Shown one piece after another: positions 1 to 10,090 of a DNA stretch of 64,000 nt. The position numbers were made by a program, and so were the translations under genes. Origin of the DNA: Tigriopus japonicus. Taxonomy: Eukaryota > Arthropoda > Copepoda > Harpacticoida > Harpacticidae. The stretch's first letter is position 1. Every line of letters begins with the position of its first letter. The DNA lies in contig CM021317.1 in assembly GCA_010645155.1 (NCBI GenBank), positions 14,208,781 through 14,272,780 on the forward strand. Direction: 5' to 3'. The notes beneath the pieces are model-generated. The model was not told where the DNA came from. It ran no database searches and saw nothing but the letters and a program-made list of their open reading frames with translations.

Positions 1-2
1 AT

Positions 3-149
3 GTGGACGATTATACTATTTGTAGCAACGTGAAAGCATCGAAAGTGTTGGAAGCCTTGAATACTCCTGAAATTAAGTTCTTCAAATATGGAGGAAATCT
101 TGACGGAAGTGGAGTAAATTTTACCGCATGTGCAGTATCCATAGCTTAA
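3..149 (+). CDS. Partial CDS: C-terminal 48 residues of an unidentified protein
   Basis: The window opens inside a reading frame that starts at base 3 and runs 48 codons to a TAA at 147-149. The peptide has balanced, coding-like composition (two Cys, a KFFKYGGNLDGSG stretch, ending in CAVSIA) and no low complexity. I do not recognise the family. The start and any upstream exons lie outside the window. No AATAAA signal is obvious just downstream. A chance open frame of this length is possible, so confidence is moderate. Confidence 0.45.
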   Translation: MDDYTICSNVKASKVLEALNTPEIKFFKYGGNLDGSGVNFTACAVSIA

Positions 150-534
150 TCCCGGCAGTATATTTTAAACATCAATCGTAGTTGCAACAGTGATTGCCTA
201 CCATACACTGTGACTCCCTACGTTCTTGACCAATTGAATATACAACTTCCTTTAGCTTCATCATTTTCGTACCTCTGGTTACTGAAAACTTTGATAAGGA
301 CTGGCTAATGAAATGACTGAAAGATATTTCAAAGAAATGAGGCACAATGGACCTTGCACAGCTCGTTTACTTTTCATAGTTCCCAAAGCTTTGTAGGATG
401 GCGTTGGTCGGATTGGTTCAATTATATGACGCTAGATGGTGACACACCCGCTTAAGGTTGAAAGGTGTTTTTTACCAATTCAATCAAAAATTCACCTTTC
501 AGCCTCTAAGGGTGTGGAAAGACGATAATTGACC
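150..534. other. Intergenic, nothing recognised
   Basis: No open frame, repeat or regulatory motif that I can support. It lies between the partial gene end and the first MITE. Confidence 0.5.
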
Positions 535-542
535 CAGATTAG

Positions 543-974
543 CAGGGTTGCAGATTTCAGGCAAATAAGATTTTATGCCCAAAAACATGTTTATTTGCTA
601 TTTGTTAGCTTTTAAAGTTTATTTGCCATTTTTCATTTTATTTGCCATTTTTGGGCAAAAAATACAAAATTTGTCGTTTTTTGGTCAATTGAATGCAAAA
701 ATGTCGTTTCTGTTCTAAAATTGGAAGTAAAAAATTTTGCCCAAAATGTTTTGTTCAAAGGATATATTGATTATTCTACGGAATAAAAATATTTTCTCTT
801 ACATGTTCATATACTTGCATTCCACTTTATTGTTGGTGAAGCATAATGCTCATTTTCCAAATTTAGTGGCCAGTTTTGCTATATTTTGGTAAATTTTTGT
901 GTCTATTTGCAATTGTAGTTACCATTTTTGGGGCCTAACAGGCATGTCTTATTTGCCAGAAATCTGCACCCCTA
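543..974. mobile_element. hAT-like MITE, 432 bp
   Basis: The ends are imperfect terminal inverted repeats: CAGGGTTGCAGATTT on the left, and TAGGGGTGCAGATTT when the right end is read inwards. The match continues through GGCAAATAAGA. Both sides are flanked by the identical octamer CAGATTAG (535-542 and 975-982), a perfect 8-bp target duplication. An 8-bp duplication with CAGGG-type ends is characteristic of the hAT superfamily. The interior is AT-rich, repeats TTTGCCATTTT motifs and has no transposase frame, so the element is non-autonomous. Confidence 0.8.
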
Positions 975-982
975 CAGATTAG

Positions 983-2557
983 ACAAATCAACATTTTGCG
1001 TTCATAACTAATATATGTCGGCAGAATGGAAATTGAGTCAGTATGATAATGCTCGCATTGTTGGAAACGTATTGATTTATGCTATAATACACAGTCCACT
1101 TATGAGAAAATCATTGTGTTCGATTATTTATCAAAGAAGCCCAAACTGGGGGTGTTGACATCTAAAGTTAGGTTATTGAACCAATTCGCCCAACGCCATC
1201 TTACTGAGCCTTTGGAACTAAGAAAAGTAAACAAGCTCTCCAGGGTCCTTTGCCCCTTTTCTGTCTGCTTAAGCCTGAAATTTAAAGTCAACAAAATTCA
1301 TATTCACCGTAAATGTTCTTGCCAGTTTGGGCTTCATCAAATGTCCACCAAACCACCGATAACTAGATAAAACCGGAATTCCAATGGGACCATTGAAAGG
1401 GTGATGACGCGGAAAGGTTTTAGAAGCAATTTGTCCTTACAAATTGTCCCAGAAAGTATGTTCTGGCATGGAGTGTATAATGTTCAGCTTTTAATCTTTA
1501 CAGCTCATTCCCTGATATGAAAAAAATGCGAAAAATGATGATATTAAGCACACAACACGAAACAACTGACTGAAGCCTTTCCTTAGCTATCACGCATCTT
1601 TTGACAACTTTGTCAGTCAGTTGTTGTTGCATTATCTCTATCTCTTGGTATCTGCTGATGTGTCTCGGAGAATAAACACTCATTCTAGAAACGTCTCCGA
1701 GAAGAGAAGTGTCCTCAAGTGAATCTAAGACTAGAGATCGACTAAATGACCGTTTGGCCGAAATTTCTAACTCCGTTATACTTACCTTAACTACAAGCAA
1801 ACAAACTTGTACAAAAATAATCAAATTTGCGAGCAAAATCTATGATTTTTTTTGTTCAAAAATCATTAGTTAGAAATATGAGATTATCCTTCTTCAAAAG
1901 CATAGTCAGAACCTTAACCAAGCATTTACATCATTTTGGTCCGTTTCGGTTTTGGTTACGTCCTCTTTCGGTCGAAACTTTCGGTTTCAGTTAAGAGCCA
2001 TTTCGGTCCGTCACTTTTAGACCAAGCTGGCTTTAAAGCAAAAATTTTGAGCAGCTCAGGTTGATTGAATTGTGCCCTTGACACACAAAAAAAATCAAAA
2101 TCAAGTATTTGGATCCGCGTCAGACTCTGACCAAAGCGAAAAACGTAGCCTAAAACTTAGATCGAAACGTTGCCTAAGATTCGTCAAAAAGATTGTTGAC
2201 GTAAAAAACAGCATATTTTGGTTTGCTTATCAAATCATATTTGCCAATCTTAGATTTATTTTCCAATTCTAGGGCTTATAAGACAAAGCATTTTGATTGG
2301 TTTGGCACTAATCATTGGAATCAGTTACAAAAACTTATGGTGACCGATTTTTGTCATTCGGTCAAATTGTTGTTTATTGTTTATTAGTGTTTACCACCCT
2401 TACACCATTGAAGGCATGTTACTGGGTATTGGTTATTTTTAACATCATTTGGGGTAAGGTAATACAAGTAATAATGTTAGTAGTGAATAATGATTAAGAT
2501 AAAATTGAAATGGTTAAAAAGTGAAATAGCGGTTTGATCAGGCTCTCAGAGAGGACT
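983..2557. other. Intergenic, no supported gene
   Basis: There is a 112-codon open frame on the minus strand (1836-1498) and an excellent splice-donor-like AAGGTAAGTAT on the minus strand near 1788, but no acceptor or homology links them into a gene. A fragment of a dispersed repeat lies at about 1925-2030. Nothing else was recognised. Confidence 0.4.
1925..2030. repeat. Fragment of the TTTCGGTTT-rich MITE family
   Basis: The stretch has CTTTCGGTCGAAACTTTCGG followed by TTTCAGTTAAGAGCC and TTTCGGTCCGTCAC. This matches the ends of the two complete copies at 18178-18527 and 44333-44653. Only one end is clear here, so it is a truncated or rearranged copy. Confidence 0.5.
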
Positions 2558-3660
2558 TCAAATTTGAATCACATATTCGACAGGATCCGGTGGTAAAATG
2601 AATTCATTGTGAAACGTACTTTGATCTGGTAAATTTGGGATTGTTTGTTGGCTGGGAGAGACACGAACGTCTTGGTCAATCGTGTAAACCGTCTTGTCTA
2701 AATGGAAAACAATTTTGCCATCATGGCAAAAGAAATTGCAATACGAATGATCAAAGAAGTGCGCAAAAGAGGTCCAAGGCCCCCATGGATCCTCCTCCCC
2801 TCGTGAAAATTTTTCCGAATCAAAAGTTTTGCTTCGGCATCCTTGAAGGTCCTTGAAACATACCATAACAAAGATAGTCGAGCGACAAGCATAATACTTC
2901 ATGAAATCAAAAACAAGATTTTCGTGGAAATCTGTCGGTTCAGATATTTTCATCCACAAGTCCCAAGAGCATTCATCTTGTTGACCTAGAAAATATCCTG
3001 GTCCACTACCCTTAAAGAATATTTTCCTCACAGGTTCATAGAAGACTGGTGCGACTGATTCTGCAATTTCAGCGCAGAGTGTTGTCTTTGGTATTAGCTC
3101 ATAAGTGTCTGAGCTCACATTCACAGTGACCCTCATAAATTGATTGGAACGTGGACCCCCATCAGGGTTAGTGGAAGGCCGATGATCCACAACACTAACC
3201 ATCAATTCATTTGTAATTGGCAAAAAGACCAAAAAGGATCTTCCGTGCGGATTTGCACTGACTTCAACCTACGTACTTTCTCAAATCAAAAGCTAATAGC
3301 CAATTGTTTTGAAAAACGTGCCATTTTTCGACATCCTCACTGACATAAACCTTAGGAGGTTTGTAATGCTCATCAATGATGAAAGTATCGAGCAAAGCAT
3401 TGTGGGGATACCAGCTCAAACCAGTCATGAAAAATGTACATAGGCAACCTGACGGTTAACTTGGAAAAGGGACTATTTCGCTATAAGATGCTTCCAATAG
3501 CCACAAAAATCTCACGCCATTTTTGTCACATTGAAGTGAAGCAAATGAAGGATTATTCCGCGGCATTGGGTCATTAGGCCACGTAGGGTCATTTGGTGAC
3601 ATTGAGTCATTTGGCGACATTGGATCATTTGGTAATATTGAGTCATGTGTCCTCTCAAAT
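2558..3660 (-). pseudogene. Broken paralogue of the lectin-associated module gene
   Basis: Read on the minus strand, this is a decayed relative of the intact lectin gene at 10091-11467, covering the linker and nearly all of its second module. Matching landmarks include IVPFPS versus LVVPFGE, a C-x-C pair, KVYVSEDVEKWHVFQNN versus RYFVSDRNRSWYTFKNN, YYACRSTIFVMVCF versus YFACEDTIYAVICY, and DPWGPW versus NPWTPM. The termini YVIQI and RVIQCIDE also match. Lesions: an in-frame TAA at 3458-3456, and a frame change near 3285-3265 where the upstream frame hits TGA (3266-3264) and the downstream frame continues alone. The lectin domain is missing, and a LINE relic begins at about 3670 where it should be. 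The 225-codon frame at 3232-2558 has only a TTG at its start. A surviving spliced gene is possible but less likely. Confidence 0.7.
3562..3648. repeat. 18-bp minisatellite inside the pseudogene linker
   Basis: About five degenerate copies of an 18-bp unit of the form CATTGAGTCATTTGGCGA. On the minus strand each unit encodes a hexapeptide like PNDPMS, giving a Pro/Asn/Asp/Ser/Met-rich tract between the lost lectin domain and the second module. The intact paralogue has only a short Ser/Thr/Pro linker here, so the array expanded in this copy. Confidence 0.8.
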
Positions 3661-3664
3661 AGAA

Positions 3665-5000
3665 TGCAAGCTGTTAAGGTAGGATCGTCATTGTCCACGC
3701 TATCAGATGTACCGTTTGGCACTGTGCAGGGAAGTGTGATCTCTCCGGCCCTATTTCTGCTCTACGTATGTCGCAGACATAGACTTGTGGACCAATGCCA
3801 GTTTAAGTTGCTATTGCGATGACACCTGCGCCATTGTCACAGCCACCTCACAAGACGAGCTTGTGTGCAAATTGGAGGCCACGACTGAGAAGCTAATGAG
3901 TTTCTTTGCAAGCAACATGATGGTCGCAAATCCCAAGAAGACCCAATTTACGATCGTGGGTGCCTCAGAAGAGGAACTCAATGGAATGGCTATTAACATA
4001 GGCGGGGAGATCGTGTCTGCCTCCTCCAGCATCTATTTCCTAAGACTTTACATTCAGATTGATATAGGTTGGAACCGACACATCGAACCACTACTGGCCG
4101 ACTTGTCACGGCGCCTTGGTCTCTTACGTAGGTACTTGAACTTACGTAGAACTTGGCTGAGCCGAGAAGACCTAGCCAGTTTGGTTCACGCAAGAAGCAC
4201 GGAAATCATGGAGTGGGAGGCTAGCAATGAGAATTATGATTTTCAGTAGGGCTAGTTCATTCATTCTCGGTATGATTTGCATGGAGCTTTGAGAGAGCAG
4301 AACTTTTGACTCCGACGTTCGATTGAGCTGAAAATTGAAGCACGTAGTCTACTCGACAAAAGAAAGGTCTCAATTGCAAAAGAGCGTTATTGACTCGTTT
4401 CTGCTGGAAATCATAATTCTCGTTGCTAGCCTCCCACTCCATGATTCCAGTGCTTCTTGGTTCACGGTATTATTCTCTCGAAAACACGCTATGGCCTCTC
4501 AACCTATGGTACACTCAAGTTCGCACATGAAGACCCCACGGACCCCGATATGGAAAAGATCCAAGTTATAGTAAATGATGTCATGAGGTTGATGGTTGGG
4601 GCCTCGAGAGCAGACCACACGAGAATTGATGATTTAAGAACCGAGACGGGATTACCTCCAATAAACAACCACCTTGTCGCGGAATGCACACTCATAGACA
4701 TGTGGCAGGTAATGAATGGGAAGACTCCATATCCTCAATCATTTATGGAGAACAAACCATATCCAGGGACCAGAGGCAATGATGAGGGCCAAGTGCGAGA
4801 ACCGGACCCAAGACTTACTGAAAGATCCTGGTTCTGGGCCAAGGGAACCAAACTCTGGAACGACTCCAGACGACTGACGATGCGAATGCGAATGGCTGCT
4901 ACTAAAGACGAATGCAAGAAATTAACAAAGACATACGTAACAAAATTGCCTTGCTGACATTATTGTCCAACAGTCAGTGTATGACTTAGTAAAAATAAAT
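3665..5000 (+). mobile_element. Degenerate LINE 1: reverse transcriptase relic
   Basis: Plus-strand remnant of a non-LTR retrotransposon reverse transcriptase. It enters mid-domain at PFGTVQGSVISPALFLLY (3713-3766), shifts frame at about 3766-3773, then continues with DLWTNASLSCYCDDTC. The catalytic box reads YCDD where YADD is usual. The palm/thumb part ends at about 4189, is split by a foldback insertion, and resumes at 4466 with SKTRYGLSTYG through LWNDSRRL to a TGA at 4955-4957. AATAAA and a CTCTCT tract follow. The 5' part of the element is missing. A related relic lies at 14135-15549. Confidence 0.85.
4190..4456. mobile_element. Foldback MITE nested in LINE 1, 267 bp
   Basis: Long inverted repeats of about 55 bp (left from 4191 CAAGAAGCAC, right ending at 4459) share GGAGTGGGAGGCTAGCAA. 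The insertion splits the reverse transcriptase right after Leu-Val-His. The target sequence TTGGTTCAC is present at both 4181-4189 and 4457-4465. Because the repeat ends overlap the duplication, the true length is anywhere from 7 to 10 bp. A 9-bp duplication with long inverted repeats would fit Mutator-like elements, 8 bp would fit hAT. No coding capacity. Confidence 0.85.
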
Positions 5001-6153
5001 CTCTTTCTCTCTCTTGTCCCCTTTATTTTTTTTGGTTAGCCCCTTTAGGTTAATTAGATATTTGAATAAGGTACTGAACGACATTACTTTTAGTCCTGTT
5101 CTTTACATATGTTCCATGTTTGAAAAAGCTGGTTTAGGAATATTCAAAATTTGCCAAGCCCCAGATTAATATCATAGCTCATAATGTGAACGAAACCGGG
5201 TCATTAAGTTAGTCCTTTTTGACAAAATACGGAGGAGAAAAAATAGAAAATGCCGGAATATGTGCATCGAACCTGGAGAACATTCAGGAACCTTGACCAA
5301 TATTTAACAAATGTGGTCCAAAAACGAGAGATTTTTTTTAGTGTAGAGTGGAAAAAATGCCTGGGGTGAACGTTTTGCGAAAAGCATAGGAGAAGGTGTA
5401 TTTTATTATCGTAAAAATATCGTTATTTCATTACTATTGCTACGAATGTGTGTCACTTACAGCCGACCACTTCTCGACAACTTGACATCAGTGTAGTATC
5501 TGCCATTTAAACACATGAAATGGATCAATGGATCAAAGCAAAGCCGAGGAAGGTTGCCTCTGTCAGAGATGATCCATATGAAGTGAAGGTGATTCTATTC
5601 CTCAATTCCATTCAACTACAGCGCTTAAGATTCGAACTGAACACGGTCTAAAAATTACGCGAAGGTTTTTTTAAATACGAACAAAAAAAATTCTGAACAA
5701 CTGACATAGTTCGTAACCCTTTTTGATGGTGGTTTCGAAGTGGACGCGATATTTCAATATTTCAAAATTCTTTTTTAAGGCGATCCTTGGATTTGTAACC
5801 GGAAAAAGGGAATGATTTCCCGGTAAGTCATGAGTACATGTATTTGGTCAAGTAATGTTTTAGAGTCTGGCGCCCTTGGGTAACCCTGGGCATTTGGCTG
5901 ATCGGGGATTGTTTGTAGAAAGCGATCCAATTCTCGTTTTAAACATAACCTACATATTGAAACGGGAAACGGATTTTTTTTGAAAATTACTAATTCAAAC
6001 CACAATTTTCCCTGATAGTTTTTAGTTTTCAGGCCAGTTCCTTCTTATCAGTTACGTGGAGTACAAGATAAGATACAGAGAACCACAACAACAGACTAAT
6101 GAGCCTTCTAAAAATCAGCACATTGGCTTGAGCACTCGCAGCTTTTGCTCAAA
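5001..6153. other. Intergenic; upstream region of the sulfotransferase
   Basis: No supported gene. The CA-rich leader just before the sulfotransferase ATG (about 6080-6153, including CCACAACAACAG) may be its 5' UTR. I see no clear TATA box. Confidence 0.4.
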
Positions 6154-8180
6154 ATGAGGCTTTCAATAGTTTGCCGGGTAATGGGTCTTGCCTTTGGGGT
6201 TATCATGTGCATTGGCGTTTTGGTATTCCACAGAACACACACAAGGTGAGACTAAGAAATGTGGGTCGTTTGGAACCTTCACTAAGACTGACCTTAGCTT
6301 TCAGATTTTCAAGGCCCTCTCATTGGATCGGGCAACCATTCCTTGGTCGCAAAGAGATTTGTTTGATTTGACACCCGAAGAGCAAAGCCAGTTTTTCAAG
6401 GACAAGGAACTGGAATATGCTAAAACTAGAGAACGAATTTGGTCCTTGTGTAAGAATTCTACATCGGCCAAGAGTTTCTTTTTCAACCGTCGGATTTCTG
6501 GAGAAACTTTCAAGGATAGAATGGTCCATAATTCCCGACACAAAGTGTCTTATTGCATTACACCAAAGGCAAGTTTTGCTCTAAACCACGATTACAATTG
6601 ATTCGCTTTGTTAGATTCACCATTTACGTCTTTTTTAATTAGGCAACTAAAACATTACAAACCCAATTTCTTTTTGAAAGGAATGCCATCTATAATACAT
6701 GAATTTGTCTCGCCCTCTCATAGACGCTGACAATTATTCAGTTAGATGATAACTATAGTTAAACAAAGCCAAGTAATTCTCTTTTTTTCGTTTACTAGTC
6801 TAATATGTTTACCAGGAAGACCTCTCTGAATTAGAACCTGAAAATTTATATTTAAAAATAGAAATTAATGTGGTATCACAGTATCAACAATTTTGCAATT
6901 AAAACCTAATAAATTCGTGCATGAACGGGCTCGAGGTGAAGGCTAAAAGATCCTTTTAGCCTTTAGCTTGTGGCAGAATCAAAGTACCACATCAAGCTAT
7001 CTTGCATAGAAATTTATCAAGGTTTTGTGACAACGAACCAAAACTTGGCGAAAATCAGCCATATGAACGAGATATTTTGATCATTCCACAATTTTGTTCT
7101 GAAGTTTACTTTTTCCTTTCAACTTTTTTGACATGGGAATATTGACGTTGGATGGATGCTTTAAAGACCTTTTTGTTATCAAGTTGTTGATAAAACATTT
7201 CCTGACTGATGTTAAACGTTCCTTTTCATTAGAACCTCTTAAGCATGGTCTTATGATAACTCAAGCAAGGCTCAAGCCAGAATTCCTTTCAAAATACAAA
7301 TAGATCCAAACAGAACAAAGAAAGTTCCGCTGAACAATATATTTGCTCCAAAACCTCAGATTTTAGCAATACTGATCGGACCCAAGGTCTATTTTTGAAA
7401 TCCGTCTTGAAGTAGAGTGGTTCATGGTTAACTTTATCATTTGAAAGCGTTATCGCCCTTTTTCAGGTTGCCAGTTCAACATGGAGCATGCATTTCATCA
7501 AATTAGCAGATGTATCGCAGAATACCATTGATCTTTGGTCTGAAGCCTTGCAAACCTTGGTCGTCAAATTGTGGCCGTTCCCCTTGAACAAGAATCCTTT
7601 GAAGGTTATGGAAGGCCAGACTTCGATCGTGATCTCACGGCATCCTATGGAAAGGATTGCCTCTGTGTATTCACAAAAACTAGTAAATTTGGGACAAACC
7701 AGTTGGAGAGAATTTTCTACCTGGATTATTAGAAGATATCGAACATCCGAAGCAAAAAAATTACCCAATTATGTTTTAGCCGATCGGCCAAATAAGGATC
7801 AGTTTGTCAGTCCGCAAGAGTTTGTCACTTTTCTCATAGAGAATTTAAGGGATGGAGTGTTGGAGGCGGATGTTCACTGGCTTCCACAGGGCACATTGTG
7901 CCCTTTTTGCGCCTTCAACTTTACTGTGTATGCTAAAATGGAGAACCTCTGGGAGGACACGGCATATTTTATGCTCAAAGCGGGTCTTACTCATCTCATA
8001 GATCCTGGGTTGAAAAAAAATCCCACACGAAAAAACAATCATCTGGAATATCAACGGCTTTTTTGGTCCTCGGTTCATCCACAATCAATTGAGATATTGT
8101 TCCAGATCTATGAAATGGATTTTCAGATGTTTGATTATTCTATGGATCGATCATTTTTTAACCCAATAAAACCCAGCTAA
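6154..8180 (+). CDS. Carbohydrate sulfotransferase, HNK-1/CHST8-14 type, three exons
   Basis: Predicted 358-residue type II Golgi enzyme that would transfer sulfate from PAPS to a glycan. Exons: 6154-6245, 6298-6568 and 7467-8180. The first intron is 52 nt (GTGAG to CTTAG). The second is 898 nt and uses a GC donor (AAG|GCAAGT to TTTTTCAG). Residues 1-30 are a short basic/polar start and a hydrophobic signal anchor. The 5'-phosphosulfate-binding motif PKVASSTW is at 120-127 and is assembled exactly across intron 2. The 3'-phosphate-binding motif RHPMERIASVYSQKL begins at 179. ADVHWLPQ with its following Cys pair lies near 255-269, and IYEMDFQMFDY near 335-345 is the family's usual C-terminal signature. 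No lesions are seen. The exact carbohydrate acceptor cannot be told from sequence. AATAAA overlaps the last codons (8165). Confidence 0.9.
6569..7466 (+). other. GC-AG intron of the sulfotransferase gene
   Basis: The donor is AAG|GCAAGT and the acceptor is CCCTTTTTCAG|GTT. Splicing joins PK to VASSTW in phase 0 and restores the PAPS-binding loop, which supports the unusual GC donor. The interior holds no recognised feature. Confidence 0.8.
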
Positions 8181-8684
8181 TTTTGTATTGTTGTCCGAGA
8201 TTCACAAAACAAGAAACCACTCACAACGGTCACGCAAATCCAACCCGTGCGACTACGCCTTAAAATGGATTTTCCCCCCTGACGTACCATTTTGTCAACT
8301 TTTTCACGACTGGAAACATCAGTTACGAATGCATGCCACAATATTTGCAGTTGTTTATACGAATTAAGAAACGTGTATGTAACTGCAGGAACTCCAAAAA
8401 CAAATGAACTCATTGCCAACAAGTGTCTTAGGTTAAAAACCGACCATATATTTAAAACTTAAGACGGTGTCACGCACGTGGTAAGGTGGGGGCATTCTTA
8501 CAAGTAAACAATACGAACAGGAAAAAGGAAAACAGCTTATTTGATGTGACGAATTGGCGGGAACTTTAAATACGATGAATTCGACTCAACAGTGTACTTC
8601 AGGAACATGGCAATGCACATAACTGAAAATTTGACAAAATATTTAATGGATCATATAGAACTCATCTATTTCATTTAGCCTTCC
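8181..8684. other. Intergenic, nothing recognised
   Basis: Region downstream of the sulfotransferase. No supported feature. Confidence 0.4.
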
Positions 8685-8950
8685 TCAGCCGTGACAATTT
8701 CCTATGAAGGCCTTGCAGACATTGACAATAACATCCGCGGCCAGGGCATCCCTGTGCACATTCCCGGTGGCCTTTAGGGCAACGACATTTGGATGTATAA
8801 CGCAACAGGACTTGCCCTCAACATAAGGCCAGAAGGCATAGTCCAAAAAGAGTAGGTTGGCAGCGGGTGTCGGAACGGGGTTGGTCTTGTTTCGTATTAT
8901 TGGAGCGGCATCACTGACCACGAAAGCAAGGTTCAACAGCTGACCGGATC
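8685..8950 (-). pseudogene. Tc1/mariner-like transposase remnant (C-terminal part)
   Basis: An open frame on the minus strand reads LLFLDYAFWPYVEGKSC, then HPNVVALKAT and VCKAFIGNCHG before a TGA. Mariner-type transposases carry SPD-x-NP-x-DY followed by a W-hydrophobic stretch, a His-Pro/His-Asn segment, LK and a C-terminal AFRRR region, and the order matches here. The catalytic SPDLNP part is degraded to AANLLF. Upstream, the frame is closed by TGA after about 5 codons, so this is a fragment. The family assignment is from pattern memory, not from a search. Confidence 0.5.
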
Positions 8951-9427
8951 AGCTGTCGAGATTCCATATCCGATTGAGAGTTATAGTGTACAATACCACT
9001 GAATAAAGAACCTACTTAACCAATCCAAATAGATCTCTTATTTTTTTATATTATAAGTGTTATGGCTAGCCATTGGTCGTCTCATGGTCCTTCGAGCCAG
9101 GATTAGGAACGCCACAACTTCTGTTTTGGCAGACTTCAGATTGTTCAGGAGTCCTTGACAACGTTGGAGATGGGTTCTCTGATGGCTGGTGTCATCATTG
9201 GCCTCTCCTACCTCACCAGGGGCTTCCCACCCATGTTCCGGATTGTAGTGAACATCGTGGAGGGAGCCAGAACACAAAGCCTCTTACATGGGTTGTGAGA
9301 GCACTTCGAAAAAGTATTCAGATTTCATCCGAACACCCGGTAAACATGAAAATGATTTTTAACCCCGTGACACAAACGCAAAGTAAGACCGAGAAAAATA
9401 CAGAACACATGGTATCAAACCATGTCA
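8951..9427. other. Unassigned stretch between TE remnants
   Basis: Overlapping open frames exist on both strands at 9038-9453, with more balanced base composition than the neighbours, but none resembles a known protein. It may be further transposon debris. Confidence 0.3.
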
Positions 9428-9690
9428 GGGAGGAGACGCGGTGTCGTGGTTAGCGCAGTTTCCCATAGTATGGAAGGTTCCAGGTTCGATTCTCCTCCCC
9501 GACCATTCTCAAGGATACTTTTAGTCGCTAATCCACACCCCCACAGAAGGAGAACCATTCTGATACCGGACTTGAAATTGCCTATCGGAAATATTTGGAC
9601 GATTTGATGGCTGGCTTTGCTGGCCGGCGAGGCTCAACCCTTCGACCCTAGCACCAACAATCCAAAAGTAAAATAAACTTCAATAGGTTG
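9428..9690 (+). mobile_element. tRNA-derived SINE-like element
   Basis: A polymerase III promoter-like pair is present: an A-box-like TGGTTAGCGCAG at 9447-9458 and a perfect B box GGTTCGATTC at 9483-9492. An anticodon-arm-like hairpin (TTCC...GGAA) lies between them, and an acceptor-like pairing of GTCGTGG with CCCCGAC matches 6 of 7 bases. The T stem pairs poorly and the D arm is shortened, so this is not a functional tRNA gene. An unrelated tail follows, ending in AAAGTAAAATAAA near 9665-9676, as in SINE bodies. No second copy was seen in this window, so the right boundary is approximate. Confidence 0.5.
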
Positions 9691-10039
9691 AAGAGCTTTC
9701 AATTGTGAATCCTAAACAAAGGGTTTGAGATTGTTTGCAAATACCCCTGGACACAATGTAAATTGTTTAGCTGATTTAAGAAGTTGTCTACCATCACATT
9801 TGACGAGTTTACAAATTTCCCTCCTTAAGCCATGTACTACATTCATAAGGCGGGCACAAAATGAAGTGTTTTATTATTTTCAACCCACCTGTTCTAGCAA
9901 TGCACACACCAAAACATACTTGACTTTGATTCTTTAACGTCTAGAGAAGTAGTAGATAGCGGTAAAGGGGGTAGTTGGATGAGGCTTGATTGCCAAGCAT
10001 TCTCTATGAAGCAATTTGATATTTCATAAGCAACTCTAA
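9691..10039. other. Intergenic, nothing recognised
   Basis: Lies between the SINE-like element and the 3' end of the lectin gene. No feature I can support. Confidence 0.4.
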
Positions 10040-10045
10040 TTTATT
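10040..10045 (-). terminator. Poly(A) signal AATAAA of the lectin gene
   Basis: A canonical AATAAA on the minus strand, 46 nt past the stop codon, implies a very short 3' UTR. Confidence 0.6.
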
Positions 10046-10090
10046 TTGCCAGCCATCGACATGAAACATTTGAAAGAAAGTTATCAAAGG

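Noticed and set aside
1498..1836. Coding gene on the minus strand
   Set aside because: It has a consensus donor inside, but no matching acceptor, no homology and an uneven composition.
3245..3290. A genuine intron in the lectin pseudogene at the frame change
   Set aside because: The only GT...AG pair across the break would give an intron of about 19 nt, far too short. A frameshift is simpler.
9443..9505. Functional tRNA gene
   Set aside because: The A and B boxes and acceptor pairing are present, but the T stem pairs poorly and the D arm is too short. Better explained as a SINE head.
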